64,000 nt of DNA from assembly GCF_015207875.1 (NCBI RefSeq), contig NZ_JADEVZ010000015.1, positions 22,705-86,704 on the forward strand, written 5' to 3'. Below are positions 1-8,240 of this stretch, piece by piece (position 1 is the stretch's first letter; each line of letters starts with the position of its first letter). The DNA comes from Dolichospermum sp. LEGE 00240. GTDB taxonomy: Bacteria; Cyanobacteriota; Cyanobacteriia; Cyanobacteriales; Nostocaceae. The notes below the pieces were generated by a model. It was not told the DNA's origin, did not search any database, and saw only the letters and a program-made list of their open reading frames with translations. A program made the translations under genes and the position numbers.

Positions 1-691
1 TTGGTAAACGATTAATATCTTTATTACAACCAATTACTACCATTGCAGAACCTTTTTCTAACCGTTTAGTTGGTTCGGGATTAATGATAAATTTACCATC
101 ATGACTGACAGCCAACATATTTAAACCGTAGCGGTTACGCAGTTGCAGTTCAGCAATGGTTTTTCCATGAAATTCATCAGGAACAATTAACTCCACAATA
201 CTGTTATCTGGGTCAAGATCAAATCTTTCTAAAATTCCCGGTTTAGTGAGTGTTCTTGCTAAAGCACAACCAGCTTCATATTCAGGAAATACTACATGAT
301 CTGCGCCCACTCGTTGTAATAATTTGCGGTGAACTTCACTAGAGGCTTTTGCAACTACGTGAGGTACACCACCTTCTTTGACATTTAAAGTAGTAATAAT
401 ACTTTCTTGAACGTAGTTACCAATAGCGACAATGACAGTATCAAATTCAAAAATTCCGGCTTCTTTCAGGGCTGCTGATTCAGTTGAATCGAGTTGCAAA
501 GCATGACCAACTATTTCTTCATTCAATGCTTCGGAAACCCGTTTTTCATCAACATCTGTAGCTAATACTTGATAACCTAAATTATGCAGTGTTGAACAGA
601 CAGAACGACCAAAACGACCTAACCCAATGACAGCAAATTGGTGGTTATCTTTACGTAAACTGCGAAGAAATTTTAAGGATGAAAGATTCAT
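1..691 (-). CDS. ktrA: TrkA/KtrA-type regulatory subunit of a K+ uptake system (partial, runs off the left edge)
   Basis: Read on the minus strand from an ATG at 689-691; the 3' end lies outside the window. About 230 residues are visible. Residues 20-25 show the Rossmann dinucleotide motif GLGRFG, followed by an acidic D (TDVDEKR) at the end of the second strand, the TrkA_N (RCK) pattern. A TrkA_C-like segment (SIVELIVPDEFHGKT, later LRNRYGLNMLAV) follows. Cyanobacterial KtrA is about 234 aa, so nearly all of it is present. In this family the cytoplasmic RCK protein binds NAD(H)/ATP and gates a KtrB/TrkH membrane pore. A ktrB gene on the same strand lies 1.9 kb upstream (2621-3976). The DNA between them is mostly accessory, which suggests an interrupted pair. 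The TrkA-family call is secure; KtrA rather than TrkA rests on length and the KtrB neighbour. Confidence 0.85.
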   Translation of the reverse strand, partial: MNLSSLKFLRSLRKDNHQFAVIGLGRFGRSVCSTLHNLGYQVLATDVDEKRVSEALNEEIVGHALQLDSTESAALKEAGIFEFDTVIVAIGNYVQESIITTLNVKEGGVPHVVAKASSEVHRKLLQRVGADHVVFPEYEAGCALARTLTKPGILERFDLDPDNSIVELIVPDEFHGKTIAELQLRNRYGLNMLAVSHDGKFIINPEPTKRLEKGSAMVVIGCNKDINRLP

Positions 692-784
692 GATTGGTAA
701 TTGGTACACTAAATAAGGAATAAATAATCCCTGTCCATAATGTAGTTGATTTTGATACTATTAAGTAAACCACCTAAATTAGCT

Positions 785-991
785 ATGCAAATAACTAACA
801 GCGAAATCAAAGCTATGCGGGAATTAATGCCTGATTATACCCCCGGACTGGAAGCAATGGATCATTTACCTCTTGATCCTGCCATTGCCACTGTTATAGT
901 TTTATATATCCTGAAAATAGGGGTTAATATATTTTGCGATTACACTGAACCGCCGGCTGCTAGTGGTGGAACTTTACCCCCAGCACCATAA
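785..991 (+). CDS. Small hypothetical protein (68 aa)
   Basis: Open frame from an ATG at 785; an upstream TTG at 746 would add 13 residues. No family recognised. The N-terminal half is charged (SEIKAMRELMPDY), a short hydrophobic stretch (ATVIVLYILKIGVNIF) could be one membrane segment, and the tail is Pro/Ala/Gly rich. It sits between ktrA and a Uma2 gene in a region of toxin-antitoxin debris. There is no strong ribosome-binding site. It may be a real small gene or a remnant. Confidence 0.3.
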   Translation: MQITNSEIKAMRELMPDYTPGLEAMDHLPLDPAIATVIVLYILKIGVNIFCDYTEPPAASGGTLPPAP

Positions 992-1061
992 TTGATTATA
1001 TACGGGCGGGTTTTCCCCGTCCTCTGCTGATTGTGTAAATTAATTCTTGGAGGTATAGCAA

Positions 1062-1757
1062 ATGGTAATGCAGCGGCCACAAACTAACCCAACTCCTCAA
1101 ATTCTACCTTTAGAAAATGGCGATCGCTTATCACGCCATGAATTTGAACGTCGTTATACTGAAAGTCTCGATATTAAAAAAGCTGAATTAATCGAAGGAG
1201 TAGTTTACGTGGCCTCACCTTTGCACTTTCAACGTCATGCAGAACCCCATAGCAATTTAATCGGTTGGTTGTGGAATTATCGTATTCATACCCCCGGAAT
1301 TAAATTAGGAATAGAACCTACCATCAGATTAGATCAGGATAATGAACCTCAACCCGATGGAGTTTTATTAATTGATGAAAGTTTGGGTGGAAAATCTCGA
1401 ATTACCGATGATGATTATATTGAAGGCGCACCGGAATTAGTCGCGGAAATTGCCGCCAGCAGTGCAGCTTATGATTTATATGATAAGAAAAAAGCCTATA
1501 AACGTAACGGCATTCAGGAATATATTGTTTGGCAGAGTTTAGAAAATAAATTAGATTGGTTTGGGTTACATGATAGTGAATATATATTACTGCAACCTGA
1601 TACAGAGGGCATTATTAAAAGTCAAGTTATGCCCGGATTATGGTTATCTGTAACGGCATTATTAGCAGGAGATATGGTTAAGGTTTTAGAAGTATTGCAA
1701 ATAGGATTAAACTCACCAGAACACACAGAATTTTTACAGCGTTTATCAGGTTCATGA
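1062..1757 (+). CDS. Uma2-family (DUF820) PD-(D/E)XK nuclease-like protein
   Basis: 231 aa, with GGAGG at 1049-1053 placed 8 nt before the ATG. The Uma2 pattern is clear: EIxEGVVYVASP near residue 45, EPQPDGVLL (the PD of the nuclease core) near 95-103, then ELVAEIAASSAAYD (the E-x-A/S strand) near 125-140 and a Y-x-R-x-G-I-x-E-Y-I-V-W segment near 155. These proteins are very abundant in filamentous cyanobacteria and are predicted restriction-like endonucleases, but their biology is unknown. It stands as a single-gene unit in accessory DNA between ktrA and ktrB, on the opposite strand to both. Two more Uma2 genes lie at 17939-19346. Family call secure, function unproven. Confidence 0.88.
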   Translation: MVMQRPQTNPTPQILPLENGDRLSRHEFERRYTESLDIKKAELIEGVVYVASPLHFQRHAEPHSNLIGWLWNYRIHTPGIKLGIEPTIRLDQDNEPQPDGVLLIDESLGGKSRITDDDYIEGAPELVAEIAASSAAYDLYDKKKAYKRNGIQEYIVWQSLENKLDWFGLHDSEYILLQPDTEGIIKSQVMPGLWLSVTALLAGDMVKVLEVLQIGLNSPEHTEFLQRLSGS

Positions 1758-1825
1758 TATAATTTAAGTAGATTTTTAATTTTCAGCTTACAATGTAATC
1801 AGAGAGCTAGATTTGAGCTAAAAAT

Positions 1826-2014
1826 ATGGAAAAATTAAACATTAAAACTGAAGCCCAAAAATTAATTGATAGATTACCTGATAATTTCACTTGGGATGAT
1901 TTGATGTATGAGATTTATGTTAGACAAGTAGTTAAGGCTGGACTTGCTGACAGTCAAGCTGGTAGATTAATTTCTGTACAGGAAGTTAGAGCTAAATTTG
2001 GATTACCAGAGTGA
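1826..2014 (+). CDS. Small antitoxin-like protein of a ParE/RelE-type pair
   Basis: 62 aa. Sequence features are helical and charged: a DxLPDNFTWDDLMYEIYVRQ core and a tail SVQEVRAKFGLPE. This is the usual form of small cyanobacterial antitoxins encoded directly upstream of ParE/RelE toxins. Its stop codon (TGA at 2012-2014) overlaps the GTG that begins the toxin frame at 2011, the tight coupling typical of type II toxin-antitoxin operons. The toxin partner carries an early nonsense codon (see 2011-2307), so this antitoxin may now be an orphan. The antitoxin role is inferred from context and size; no DNA-binding fold was identified with confidence. Confidence 0.6.
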   Translation: MEKLNIKTEAQKLIDRLPDNFTWDDLMYEIYVRQVVKAGLADSQAGRLISVQEVRAKFGLPE

Positions 2015-2307
2015 AAGTTTATTGGACATAAACAGCCGTAGAGAATCTTTCGGCAATTTATACCTATATTTCCCCAAATTCTCCACAATATGCGGCTAGA
2101 GTAATTGACAGATTAACTAGGCGTTCTGAACAAATAGCTAATTTTCCGTTTTCAGGTCGGATTGTACCAGAGTTTGCAACCCAGGAAATCCGTGAAGTAA
2201 TTGAAGGTGCATATCGAATAATTTACTACATCAAATCTGAGCAAATAGAAGTGCTGGCTGTTATTCACGGTTCACAGCAAATAACGCCAAATTTAGAAGC
2301 AGAGTAG
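2011..2307 (+). pseudogene. ParE/RelE-family toxin with a premature stop at codon 7
   Basis: Starting at GTG 2011 the frame reads VKVYWT, then TAA at 2029-2031, then continues open to a TAG at 2305-2307. The downstream part is a clear ParE-type toxin: TAVENLSAIYTYISPNSPQYA, a middle region AARVIDRLTRRSEQIANFP, then EIREVIEGAYRIIYYI and EVLAVIHGSQQI at the C-terminus. Intact relatives have a residue where the stop sits (the WTxxA start of ParE), so a single-base change explains the lesion. Without the stop the protein would be 98 aa. No good ATG restart is visible downstream. Expected consequence: toxin off, antitoxin intact. Confidence 0.8.
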
Positions 2308-2348
2308 ATATAGAGATAGTTTTGGGCAAAATATTATTAAAGAAAATA

Positions 2349-2420
2349 ATGCTAACAAACTACATTCAAGCAGCCTTAAACCGAGCCAAATATGAACTTT
2401 TAGAATGTTCCGAATGGTAA
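2349..2420 (+). pseudogene. HicB-type antitoxin stub
   Basis: Only 23 codons: MLTNYIQAALNRAKYELLE, then divergent CSEW and a stop. The first 19 residues match the start of cyanobacterial HicB-family antitoxins, in which the sequence would continue with a DGxFxGEIP-type strand. That part is gone. A different frame downstream (about 2410-2490) has an open run (HWHKNGISELGFEGF) that may be unrelated gene debris. A MITE follows at 2502. Confidence 0.5.
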
Positions 2421-2501
2421 TCACTGGCATAAAAATGGTATTTCTGAATTGGGTTTTGAAGGTTTTGTGATGACATTAATCAATTCTACCTGAGTTCGAT
2501 A

Positions 2502-2600
2502 AGCTGTTGTGCATTTAGTTTGTATAATTCTAGCGGGCAAGATGCCCGCACTACAAAGTTCAAGTAAATTATGGTTATCAAATTTAGCTGCGTAACAGCT
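2502..2600. mobile_element. MITE-A copy 1 (99 bp, TA target duplication, carries an internal REP)
   Basis: Ends are AGCTGTT at 2502-2508 and AACAGCT at 2594-2600, flanked on both sides by TA (2500-2501, 2601-2602), as expected for IS630/Tc1-type insertion. A 17-nt hairpin (GCGGGC-AAGAT-GCCCGC) lies inside; read on the other strand it begins GTAGTGCGGGC, a REP-like 5' GTAG tetranucleotide plus hairpin. By eye all 99 bases are the reverse complement of the copy at 17519-17617. No coding capacity. Confidence 0.85.
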
Positions 2601-2620
2601 TATCAATTGGTAATTAGTGA

Positions 2621-3976
2621 TTATCCAACAAGGAGATTTTCTTCGGGATAGTGAACTCTGCTGGGACGAGGATCACCTAAGATAGATGACATCAATAATA
2701 AAATCCCAACGCGACCAATATACATGGTGAGAATTAAAATTAATTTGGCTGCGGTAGAAACAGTAGCGGTAATTCCTGTGGAAAGTCCGACTGTACCAAA
2801 GGCTGATACTACTTCAAAAAGAATTTGAATAAATGCCAATTTGGGGTCAGTAATACTAATTAAAATGGTGGCAAAAATCACTGTTGCTAATGAACCAAAC
2901 ACCACCCCCACAGCTTTTAAAATTAAAGAAATGGCAATTTTACGATTATATAATAATACCTCTTCTTTGCCTTGGAGAATTGCCTTTGTACAACTGGTCA
3001 GAACTCGTAAAGTAGTGGTTTTGATTCCTCCTCCTGTACCTCCTGGACTTGCACCAACAAACATCAGTGCAATCATAATAAATAATCCGGCATTAGTCAT
3101 TTTGCCAATGTCAATGCTATTAAAACCAGCGGTTCTAGTGCTAACTGACTGAAACCAAGCGGCTAATATTTTATCAGATAAACTTAATTGTCCAAAGACG
3201 CTATCGTTTCTAATTTCTACGAAAAAAAGTGCAATTGTTCCTAGCACTAATAATATTAAGGTTGTGCTAGTTGCAACTTTAAAATCCAGGGAAAATATTA
3301 AACAACTTGTTTTTTTTATGATGCGGTTTCCCTGATAAGCAAAGCTATCTTGCAACCAAAGATACATATCTAAAATTACTTGATAACCAATACCTCCAAA
3401 GATAATTAAACAGCCAATTGTGATAATCACTAGTGGGGAAGATTGATAACCAATTAAATTATCTTTAAATAAACTAAATCCCGCATTGTTCCAAGCACTG
3501 ACACTGTGAAAAATAGCCAGCCAAGTTCCTTCTTGCCAACCTTTTTCGGGAACAAAGGCGATCATTAATAAAAATACTCCCGTGAGTTCAAATAATAGAG
3601 TTGTGGCAATAATAGAACGGATAATTTGAGAGCTACCACTCATGCCTGGACGGTCTAAAGCTTGTTGAATTGCCACTTTTTGTCTGAGGTCAAATTTTCT
3701 ACCAATTAATAACATTAAAAATGTGGTAGTTGTCATATAACCCAAACCACCAATTTGTGCTAATAAGGCAATAAATAATTGACCTAAAAAGGAAAATTCG
3801 GTGCCAGTATCTACTACTGCCAATCCTGTGACACAAACCGCTGAAGTTGAAGTAAATAGGGCAACAATTGGGTCATTCCAATTACCGTTACCAGTTGAAA
3901 AAGGCATTGTCAGGAGAATTGCTCCCAAAAGAATGACAGTGACAAATCCCAAACAAATTGTCCGTGCAACAGTCAT
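2621..3976 (-). CDS. ktrB: KtrB/TrkH-family potassium (sodium-coupled) transporter subunit
   Basis: 451 aa integral membrane protein, the pore-forming subunit of a Ktr-type K+ uptake system. The four P-loop repeats with their selectivity-filter glycines are visible: TSTSAVCVTGLAV (about 45-57), HSVSAWNNAGFSLF (about 157-170), FQSVSTRTAGFNSI (about 275-288) and FEVVSAFGTVGLSTG (about 390-404). Each is bracketed by hydrophobic helices. The third-repeat region GGTGGGIKTTTLR is the conserved Gly-rich linker. ATG at 3974-3976. KtrA, its usual regulatory partner, lies downstream on the same strand at 1-691 after about 1.9 kb of accessory DNA. In cyanobacteria Ktr is important for osmotic and salt adaptation. 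Confidence 0.92.
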   Translation of the reverse strand: MTVARTICLGFVTVILLGAILLTMPFSTGNGNWNDPIVALFTSTSAVCVTGLAVVDTGTEFSFLGQLFIALLAQIGGLGYMTTTTFLMLLIGRKFDLRQKVAIQQALDRPGMSGSSQIIRSIIATTLLFELTGVFLLMIAFVPEKGWQEGTWLAIFHSVSAWNNAGFSLFKDNLIGYQSSPLVIITIGCLIIFGGIGYQVILDMYLWLQDSFAYQGNRIIKKTSCLIFSLDFKVATSTTLILLVLGTIALFFVEIRNDSVFGQLSLSDKILAAWFQSVSTRTAGFNSIDIGKMTNAGLFIMIALMFVGASPGGTGGGIKTTTLRVLTSCTKAILQGKEEVLLYNRKIAISLILKAVGVVFGSLATVIFATILISITDPKLAFIQILFEVVSAFGTVGLSTGITATVSTAAKLILILTMYIGRVGILLLMSSILGDPRPSRVHYPEENLLVG

Positions 3977-4166
3977 AAGTGATTAATGATGATTAAAAGT
4001 GAAAAATGAATAAACTTTCTACTTTTGAGTTATTTAATATCTTCGCAAGGTAGAATTAATGAGTTATTCCCAGGCAGAAAAATATCCCTATCTAATTAGA
4101 AGCATAGATGGTAGCATATCAATAAGTTTTTTTTCAATTTCCTGTCATCTTTTTATTACTAAATTA

Positions 4167-5027
4167 ATGAGTCAAATACTTTACAAACAAATTCAGGAAT
4201 TTTACGATGCTTCTTCCAGTCTGTGGGAACAGATTTGGGGGGAACATATGCATCATGGTTATTATGGTGTAGATGGGAAACAGGTGAAAGAACGCCGTCA
4301 GGCACAGATTGATTTAATTGAAGAGTTGCTCAAATGGGCTGATGTTAAGGGTGCGAAAAATATTCTTGATGTCGGCTGTGGAATTGGTGGTAGTTCTTTA
4401 TACTTGGCTGAGAAGTTTGGGGCAAATGCCACGGGAATTACACTGAGTCCTGTACAAGCTGCTAGAGCCACTGAAAGGTCTTTGGCGATGAATTTGAGTC
4501 AAAAAACTAGATTCATGGTTGCCAATGCCCAGGAAATGCCCTTTGAGGATAATTCTTTTGATTTGGTCTGGTCACTGGAAAGCGGTGAACATATGCCGGA
4601 TAAAACTAAGTTTTTGCAAGAGTGCGATCGCGTATTAAAGCCCGGTGGAACTTTGATTATGGTGACATGGTGTCATCGGAATACGGATAAGTCGCCACTG
4701 ACAACGGATGAACAGAAGCACTTAGAAGATATTTACCGAGTCTATTGTTTACCTTATGTGATTTCTTTAGCGGAGTATGAAGCGATCGCTTGGCAATTAC
4801 CATTAAATAATATTCGCACGGCTGATTGGTCAACCGCTGTTGCACCTTTTTGGAATGTGGTCATTGATTCGGCTTTTACACCCCAAGCATTTATCGGTTT
4901 ATTAATGGCTGGTTGGACGACAATTCAGGGGGCATTATCTTTAGGTTTAATGCGCCGAGGTTATGAAACTGGATTGGTTCGATTTGGATTATTACGTGGG
5001 ACAAAATCAAGCAGGAGTCAGGAGTAA
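4167..5027 (+). CDS. Gamma-tocopherol C-methyltransferase (SAM-dependent)
   Basis: 286 aa. It adds the last ring methyl group of alpha-tocopherol. SAM motif I is DVGCGIGGSSLYLA; further family marks are LWEQIWGEHMHHGYYG near the N-terminus, WSLESGEHMPDK, TWCHRN, YCLPYVISLAEYEAI and TADWSTAVAPFW, which together match the Synechocystis Slr0089 type rather than generic ubiquinone methyltransferases. I chose the ATG at 4167 because family homology starts there. An in-frame ATG at 4059 would add 36 hydrophobic-tending residues, and the Synechocystis protein also has an N-terminal extension, so the longer form is possible. The next gene encodes the committed tocopherol prenyltransferase, which supports the assignment. 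Confidence 0.88.
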   Translation: MSQILYKQIQEFYDASSSLWEQIWGEHMHHGYYGVDGKQVKERRQAQIDLIEELLKWADVKGAKNILDVGCGIGGSSLYLAEKFGANATGITLSPVQAARATERSLAMNLSQKTRFMVANAQEMPFEDNSFDLVWSLESGEHMPDKTKFLQECDRVLKPGGTLIMVTWCHRNTDKSPLTTDEQKHLEDIYRVYCLPYVISLAEYEAIAWQLPLNNIRTADWSTAVAPFWNVVIDSAFTPQAFIGLLMAGWTTIQGALSLGLMRRGYETGLVRFGLLRGTKSSRSQE

Positions 5028-5132
5028 AAGTCTTGTATGGCATAGCTTTTTGATCAAATTTTTTACCTCATATAGTTGCAATATGTTGTAAGTTCAATTC
5101 CTTCAGATGGTGCAAATAAAAAAGAACAAAAG

Positions 5133-6074
5133 ATGAATCAATTTTATCAACAAAATTCGGCTATTACTCCAAAAAGTTGGTTTTATTCTTTTTGGAAGTT
5201 TTCCCGTCCCCATACAATTATGGGAACAACTTTGAGTGTTTTGGGTTTATATTTAATTACCCTGGGTGTCACTTCTACAAATTTTTCTGGTTTGCACATT
5301 AGTCAAATTTTAGCAACATGGGTTGCTTGCATAAGTGGCAATATTTATATTGTTGGTTTGAATCAATTAGAAGATATTGACATTGATAAAATCAATAAAC
5401 CTGATTTACCTTTAGCATCGGGAGAATTTACCAGAGGACAAGGACAATTAATTGTTATTATTGCCGGTGTTGTCGCCTTAGCTTTAGCATGGCTAACCGG
5501 ACCATTTTTAATGGGCATGGTGACAATAAGTTTAGTAATTGGTACGGCTTATTCTTTACCACCAATTCGGTTAAAACAGTTTCCGTTTTGGGCTGCTTTG
5601 TGCATTTTTTCAGTGCGGGGAACGATTGTTAATTTAGGTTTGTTTTTGCATTTTAGTTGGGTATTGCAAAGCAGCCAAGGGATTCCGGGGGCAGTTTGGG
5701 CTTTAACTGTGTTTATCTTGGTATTTACATTTGCGATCGCTATCTTCAAAGATATTCCTGATATGGAAGGCGATAGATTTTACAATATCACAACTTTCAC
5801 CCTCCAACTCGGACAACAAAAAGTATTTAATCTCGCACTTTGGGTATTAACAATCTGTTATGTAGGCATGATTTTAGTAGCCTTATTCCGTCTTGCGGAA
5901 GTCAACACTATCTTCATCCTAATCACCCATACAGTAGCTTTAATTGTTTTATGGTGGCAAGGTGCAGGAGTTGATTTACAAAACAAACAAGCAATTACTA
6001 ATTTCTATCAATTTATCTGGAAATTGTTTTTCATCGAATATCTAATTTTTCCCGTCTCCTGTTTATTAGCTTAA
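5133..6074 (+). CDS. hpt: Homogentisate phytyltransferase (UbiA-type prenyltransferase)
   Basis: 313 aa polytopic membrane protein of the UbiA superfamily. It condenses homogentisate with phytyl diphosphate to give MPBQ, the committed step of tocopherol synthesis. The first Asp-rich motif is NQLEDIDIDKINKPDLP, the second is KDIPDMEGDR; both bind Mg-diphosphate. About nine hydrophobic helices follow the pattern of the family. Start set at ATG 5133 (MNQFYQQ), just before the conserved WKFSRPHTIMGTT block; the longer frame from 5076 has no family similarity. It lies 105 bp after the tocopherol methyltransferase and 4 bp before a TPR gene, probably one transcription unit. Confidence 0.93.
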   Translation: MNQFYQQNSAITPKSWFYSFWKFSRPHTIMGTTLSVLGLYLITLGVTSTNFSGLHISQILATWVACISGNIYIVGLNQLEDIDIDKINKPDLPLASGEFTRGQGQLIVIIAGVVALALAWLTGPFLMGMVTISLVIGTAYSLPPIRLKQFPFWAALCIFSVRGTIVNLGLFLHFSWVLQSSQGIPGAVWALTVFILVFTFAIAIFKDIPDMEGDRFYNITTFTLQLGQQKVFNLALWVLTICYVGMILVALFRLAEVNTIFILITHTVALIVLWWQGAGVDLQNKQAITNFYQFIWKLFFIEYLIFPVSCLLA

Positions 6075-6078
6075 ACTC

Positions 6079-6540
6079 ATGTTAGAAACATTTCCTACTT
6101 CCAATCTAATCGCCATTTCTGTAGTTATTTTTGGTCTTGCCATCCTTGGTTATTTGAGTATCAAAACATTGATTACCTCCAACTTATTCCAAAAAGGCAT
6201 CAACTTTTATCAAGCCAAAGATTTTGAAAATGCCGAAATAGTCTTGAGAAAAGTTATTGCTATCAACTCTACCAATGATATGGTACGTTTGTTATTAGGA
6301 GATATTTTAAATCAAAAAGGACAAATTGCCGAAGCAAAAGCATTATTCTGTGCAGTAATTGATAGCAGTCCTAAAAATCCTGATGCTTATTTACGTTTAG
6401 CCAACATTCTCATGCAGGAACAACAGGAAACGGAAGCGAAAGCTAATTTAGTTCAAGCAAAAGAATTATTGCAAAAACAGCGTCAACCAGAAAGGGCGAA
6501 AAAGGTAAGCCTGTTGTTAGATAAAATGTCTAAACTGTGA
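6079..6540 (+). CDS. Membrane-anchored TPR protein
   Basis: 153 aa. Residues about 8-32 form one hydrophobic segment (LIAISVVIFGLAILGYLSIKTLI) and the remainder carries tetratricopeptide-type helices: FQKGINFYQAKDFENAEIV, LLGDILNQKGQIAEAKALF, AYLRLANILMQEQQETEAK. It starts 4 bp after the phytyltransferase stop, so it is probably cotranslated with the tocopherol genes. No catalytic motif, and no specific partner can be named. Whether it helps tocopherol synthesis is unknown. Confidence 0.75.
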   Translation: MLETFPTSNLIAISVVIFGLAILGYLSIKTLITSNLFQKGINFYQAKDFENAEIVLRKVIAINSTNDMVRLLLGDILNQKGQIAEAKALFCAVIDSSPKNPDAYLRLANILMQEQQETEAKANLVQAKELLQKQRQPERAKKVSLLLDKMSKL

Positions 6541-6553
6541 TTTTTTAACAACA

Positions 6554-6586
6554 AGATCCCCGACTTCTTTAAGAAGTTGGGGATCT
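6554..6586. terminator. Stem-loop repeat after the tocopherol unit
   Basis: Near-perfect 16-bp stem: AGATCCCCGACTTCTT pairs with AAGAAGTTGGGGATCT (one G-T). A sister hairpin with the same sequence core is at 54346-54378 after sbcC. Both lie just past a stop codon, so they may act as terminators or mRNA 3' stabilisers, but no U-run follows. Confidence 0.55.
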
Positions 6587-6713
6587 GACTTATCGTGTTT
6601 GCCCTGATACTTGTATTTTAGCGGATAGGGTAAAAGAAGTAGGCAGTAGGAATAAATCCGGGTGTTCTGGTAAGATGAGTGAACCGTTTAATTGATTTTT
6701 CAGGAGTTAAAGA

Positions 6714-7424
6714 ATGTCCATACCAGCAGATCCAGTTAAATTGATGAAGCAAGAAGTTGGTAAAGCCGCCGCCAATTTAGTAAAATCCGGTTCTATAGTT
6801 GGTTTGGGGACAGGTTCAACCACAGCTTACACCATTCAATATTTAGGAGAACGCCTCAAATCAGGAGAACTCAAAGATATTGTCGGTATCCCCACCTCAT
6901 TTCAATCAGAAGTATTAGCAAAAGAGTATGGCGTTCCTCTCACCACTTTAGACGCTGTAGACCATATTGATATCGCTATAGATGGGGCAGATGAAGTAGA
7001 TCCCCATAAAAACTTGATTAAGGGTGGTGGTGCTGCACATACCCGCGAAAAAGTTGTAGATTACCTAGCAAAGCAATTTATTGTTGTTGTTGATGGTGGT
7101 AAATTAGTAGACCGCTTAGGTTCTAGTTTCGCTGTACCAGTTGAAGTTATCCCTATGGCTATCACCCCCGTCACAAATGCCATTAAAGCACTTGGTGGTA
7201 AGCCAGAACTACGCATGGGTGTGAGAAAAGCAGGACCTGTAATCACTGACCAAGGTAACATGGTTTTAGATGTCACCTTCGATCGCATTGATGACCCTAT
7301 AAACCTGGAAAAAATACTGAATAATATCCCCGGTGTTCTGGAAAATGGCATTTTCGTCAATTGTGCAGATATCGTTCTTGTTGGTGAAGTTATTGATGGT
7401 AAACCTGTAGTTAGACAACTTTAG
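6714..7424 (+). CDS. rpiA: Ribose-5-phosphate isomerase A
   Basis: 236 aa cytosolic enzyme interconverting ribose-5-phosphate and ribulose-5-phosphate in the Calvin cycle and pentose phosphate pathway. Family blocks: [14 protein letters not shown] (phosphate loop, about 29-42), AIDGADEVD (catalytic Asp region, about 88-96), [14 protein letters not shown] (about 100-113) and a VVVDGGKLV segment (about 124-132). AGGAG at about 6702-6706 sits 7-8 nt upstream of the ATG. Full family length. It follows the tocopherol/TPR unit by 170 bp and is followed by a strong stem-loop. Confidence 0.97.
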   Translation: MSIPADPVKLMKQEVGKAAANLVKSGSIVGLGTGSTTAYTIQYLGERLKSGELKDIVGIPTSFQSEVLAKEYGVPLTTLDAVDHIDIAIDGADEVDPHKNLIKGGGAAHTREKVVDYLAKQFIVVVDGGKLVDRLGSSFAVPVEVIPMAITPVTNAIKALGGKPELRMGVRKAGPVITDQGNMVLDVTFDRIDDPINLEKILNNIPGVLENGIFVNCADIVLVGEVIDGKPVVRQL

Positions 7425-7439
7425 ATCAATGACGAGTTA

Positions 7440-7492
7440 GGAAAAAGGAGATAAGAAGAAGAAAAGGAACTCTTTTCTTATTACCTTTTTCC
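7440..7492. terminator. Stem-loop downstream of rpiA
   Basis: Outer arms GGAAAAAGG and CCTTTTTCC with a further ATAAGAA/TTCTTAT pairing form a long imperfect stem 16 bp after the rpiA stop. Likely transcript end; no classic U-run. Confidence 0.5.
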
Positions 7493-7612
7493 CAAGCAAC
7501 TATCAGTATAATTTTACACATATAATTGGAAAAACTAGAGGAAGAGCGATCGCACTTATCGCACTTTTTTGTCAAAATCAGAATAGCCAGAATTTTAGCA
7601 CTTTAAAATCCT

Positions 7613-7726
7613 GGGGTTGCTGAATTGAGGTATGAAATTCCCAAATTGAACCTTTAAAACTCAAACCTCAGTGCGTCTTTGCGCCTTTGCGTGAGACTAA
7701 AATTCATACCCTTAATCAGCAACGCC
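7613..7726. mobile_element. MITE-B copy 1 (114 bp, 9-bp direct repeat)
   Basis: Terminal inverted repeats GGGGTTGCTGA... and ...TCAGCAACGCC. The flanks carry an exact direct repeat TAAAATCCT (7604-7612 and 7727-7735), a target-site duplication. The interior has the TTTGCGCCTTTGCGTGAGAC block found in the reverse-complemented sister at 47159-47261. No ORF. Confidence 0.75.
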
Positions 7727-7735
7727 TAAAATCCT

Positions 7736-8240
7736 ATGTAAGAGTTACTGATTTAAACCTTGTAACTATAGCAGGTACTCAAGCAACACTTACCATAACC
7801 ATTCTGTGCGAAAGTCCTGCTATTGGAATAGGTACTTGACAGGCACAGACATCTACTATTTGTCCTACTGATTGGATATTGTTACCAATATAACAAAGAT
7901 GAGTATTAAACCTGTAATTAGCAACCTAAAATTAGGTTTTTAAGCCCCTTTTTTAACAGAAGAAGAGTTAACAATTATACAACGCATTAAGTGAATTTAA
8001 ACCTGCAGTATTCCAATAGTTCACAATGTAGGGAGATTATATACAATGTCTCCACATTTTTTGATGCTGGTTAATTTAGGAACTGATGGGACAAATTCCT
8101 TGATAAATAAGCTTTTCAAGCCATTTCCTGAGTTTGTCCAAAAATCTTTTAGGTGAAGTGATATGAAACTGATCAGAACTGGGTAAGTTATTCGTATAAA
8201 GAAACAAACAACACCAACTCCCCCCCGAAGGAAAACTGCT
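7736..8240. other. Long leader/promoter region of the pilin gene
   Basis: About 500 bp without a credible ORF on either strand. It must hold the pilin promoter and a long 5' leader. A GAAGGAAA ribosome-binding stretch lies just before the ATG at 8241. No riboswitch or operator was recognised. Confidence 0.4.

Noticed and set aside
2841..3152. Plus-strand ORF of 103 codons
   Set aside because: Lies antisense inside ktrB, with a composition expected of a shadow frame.
4059..4166. N-terminal extension as the real start of the tocopherol methyltransferase
   Set aside because: Possible, but family homology begins at the ATG at 4167; kept as an alternative only.
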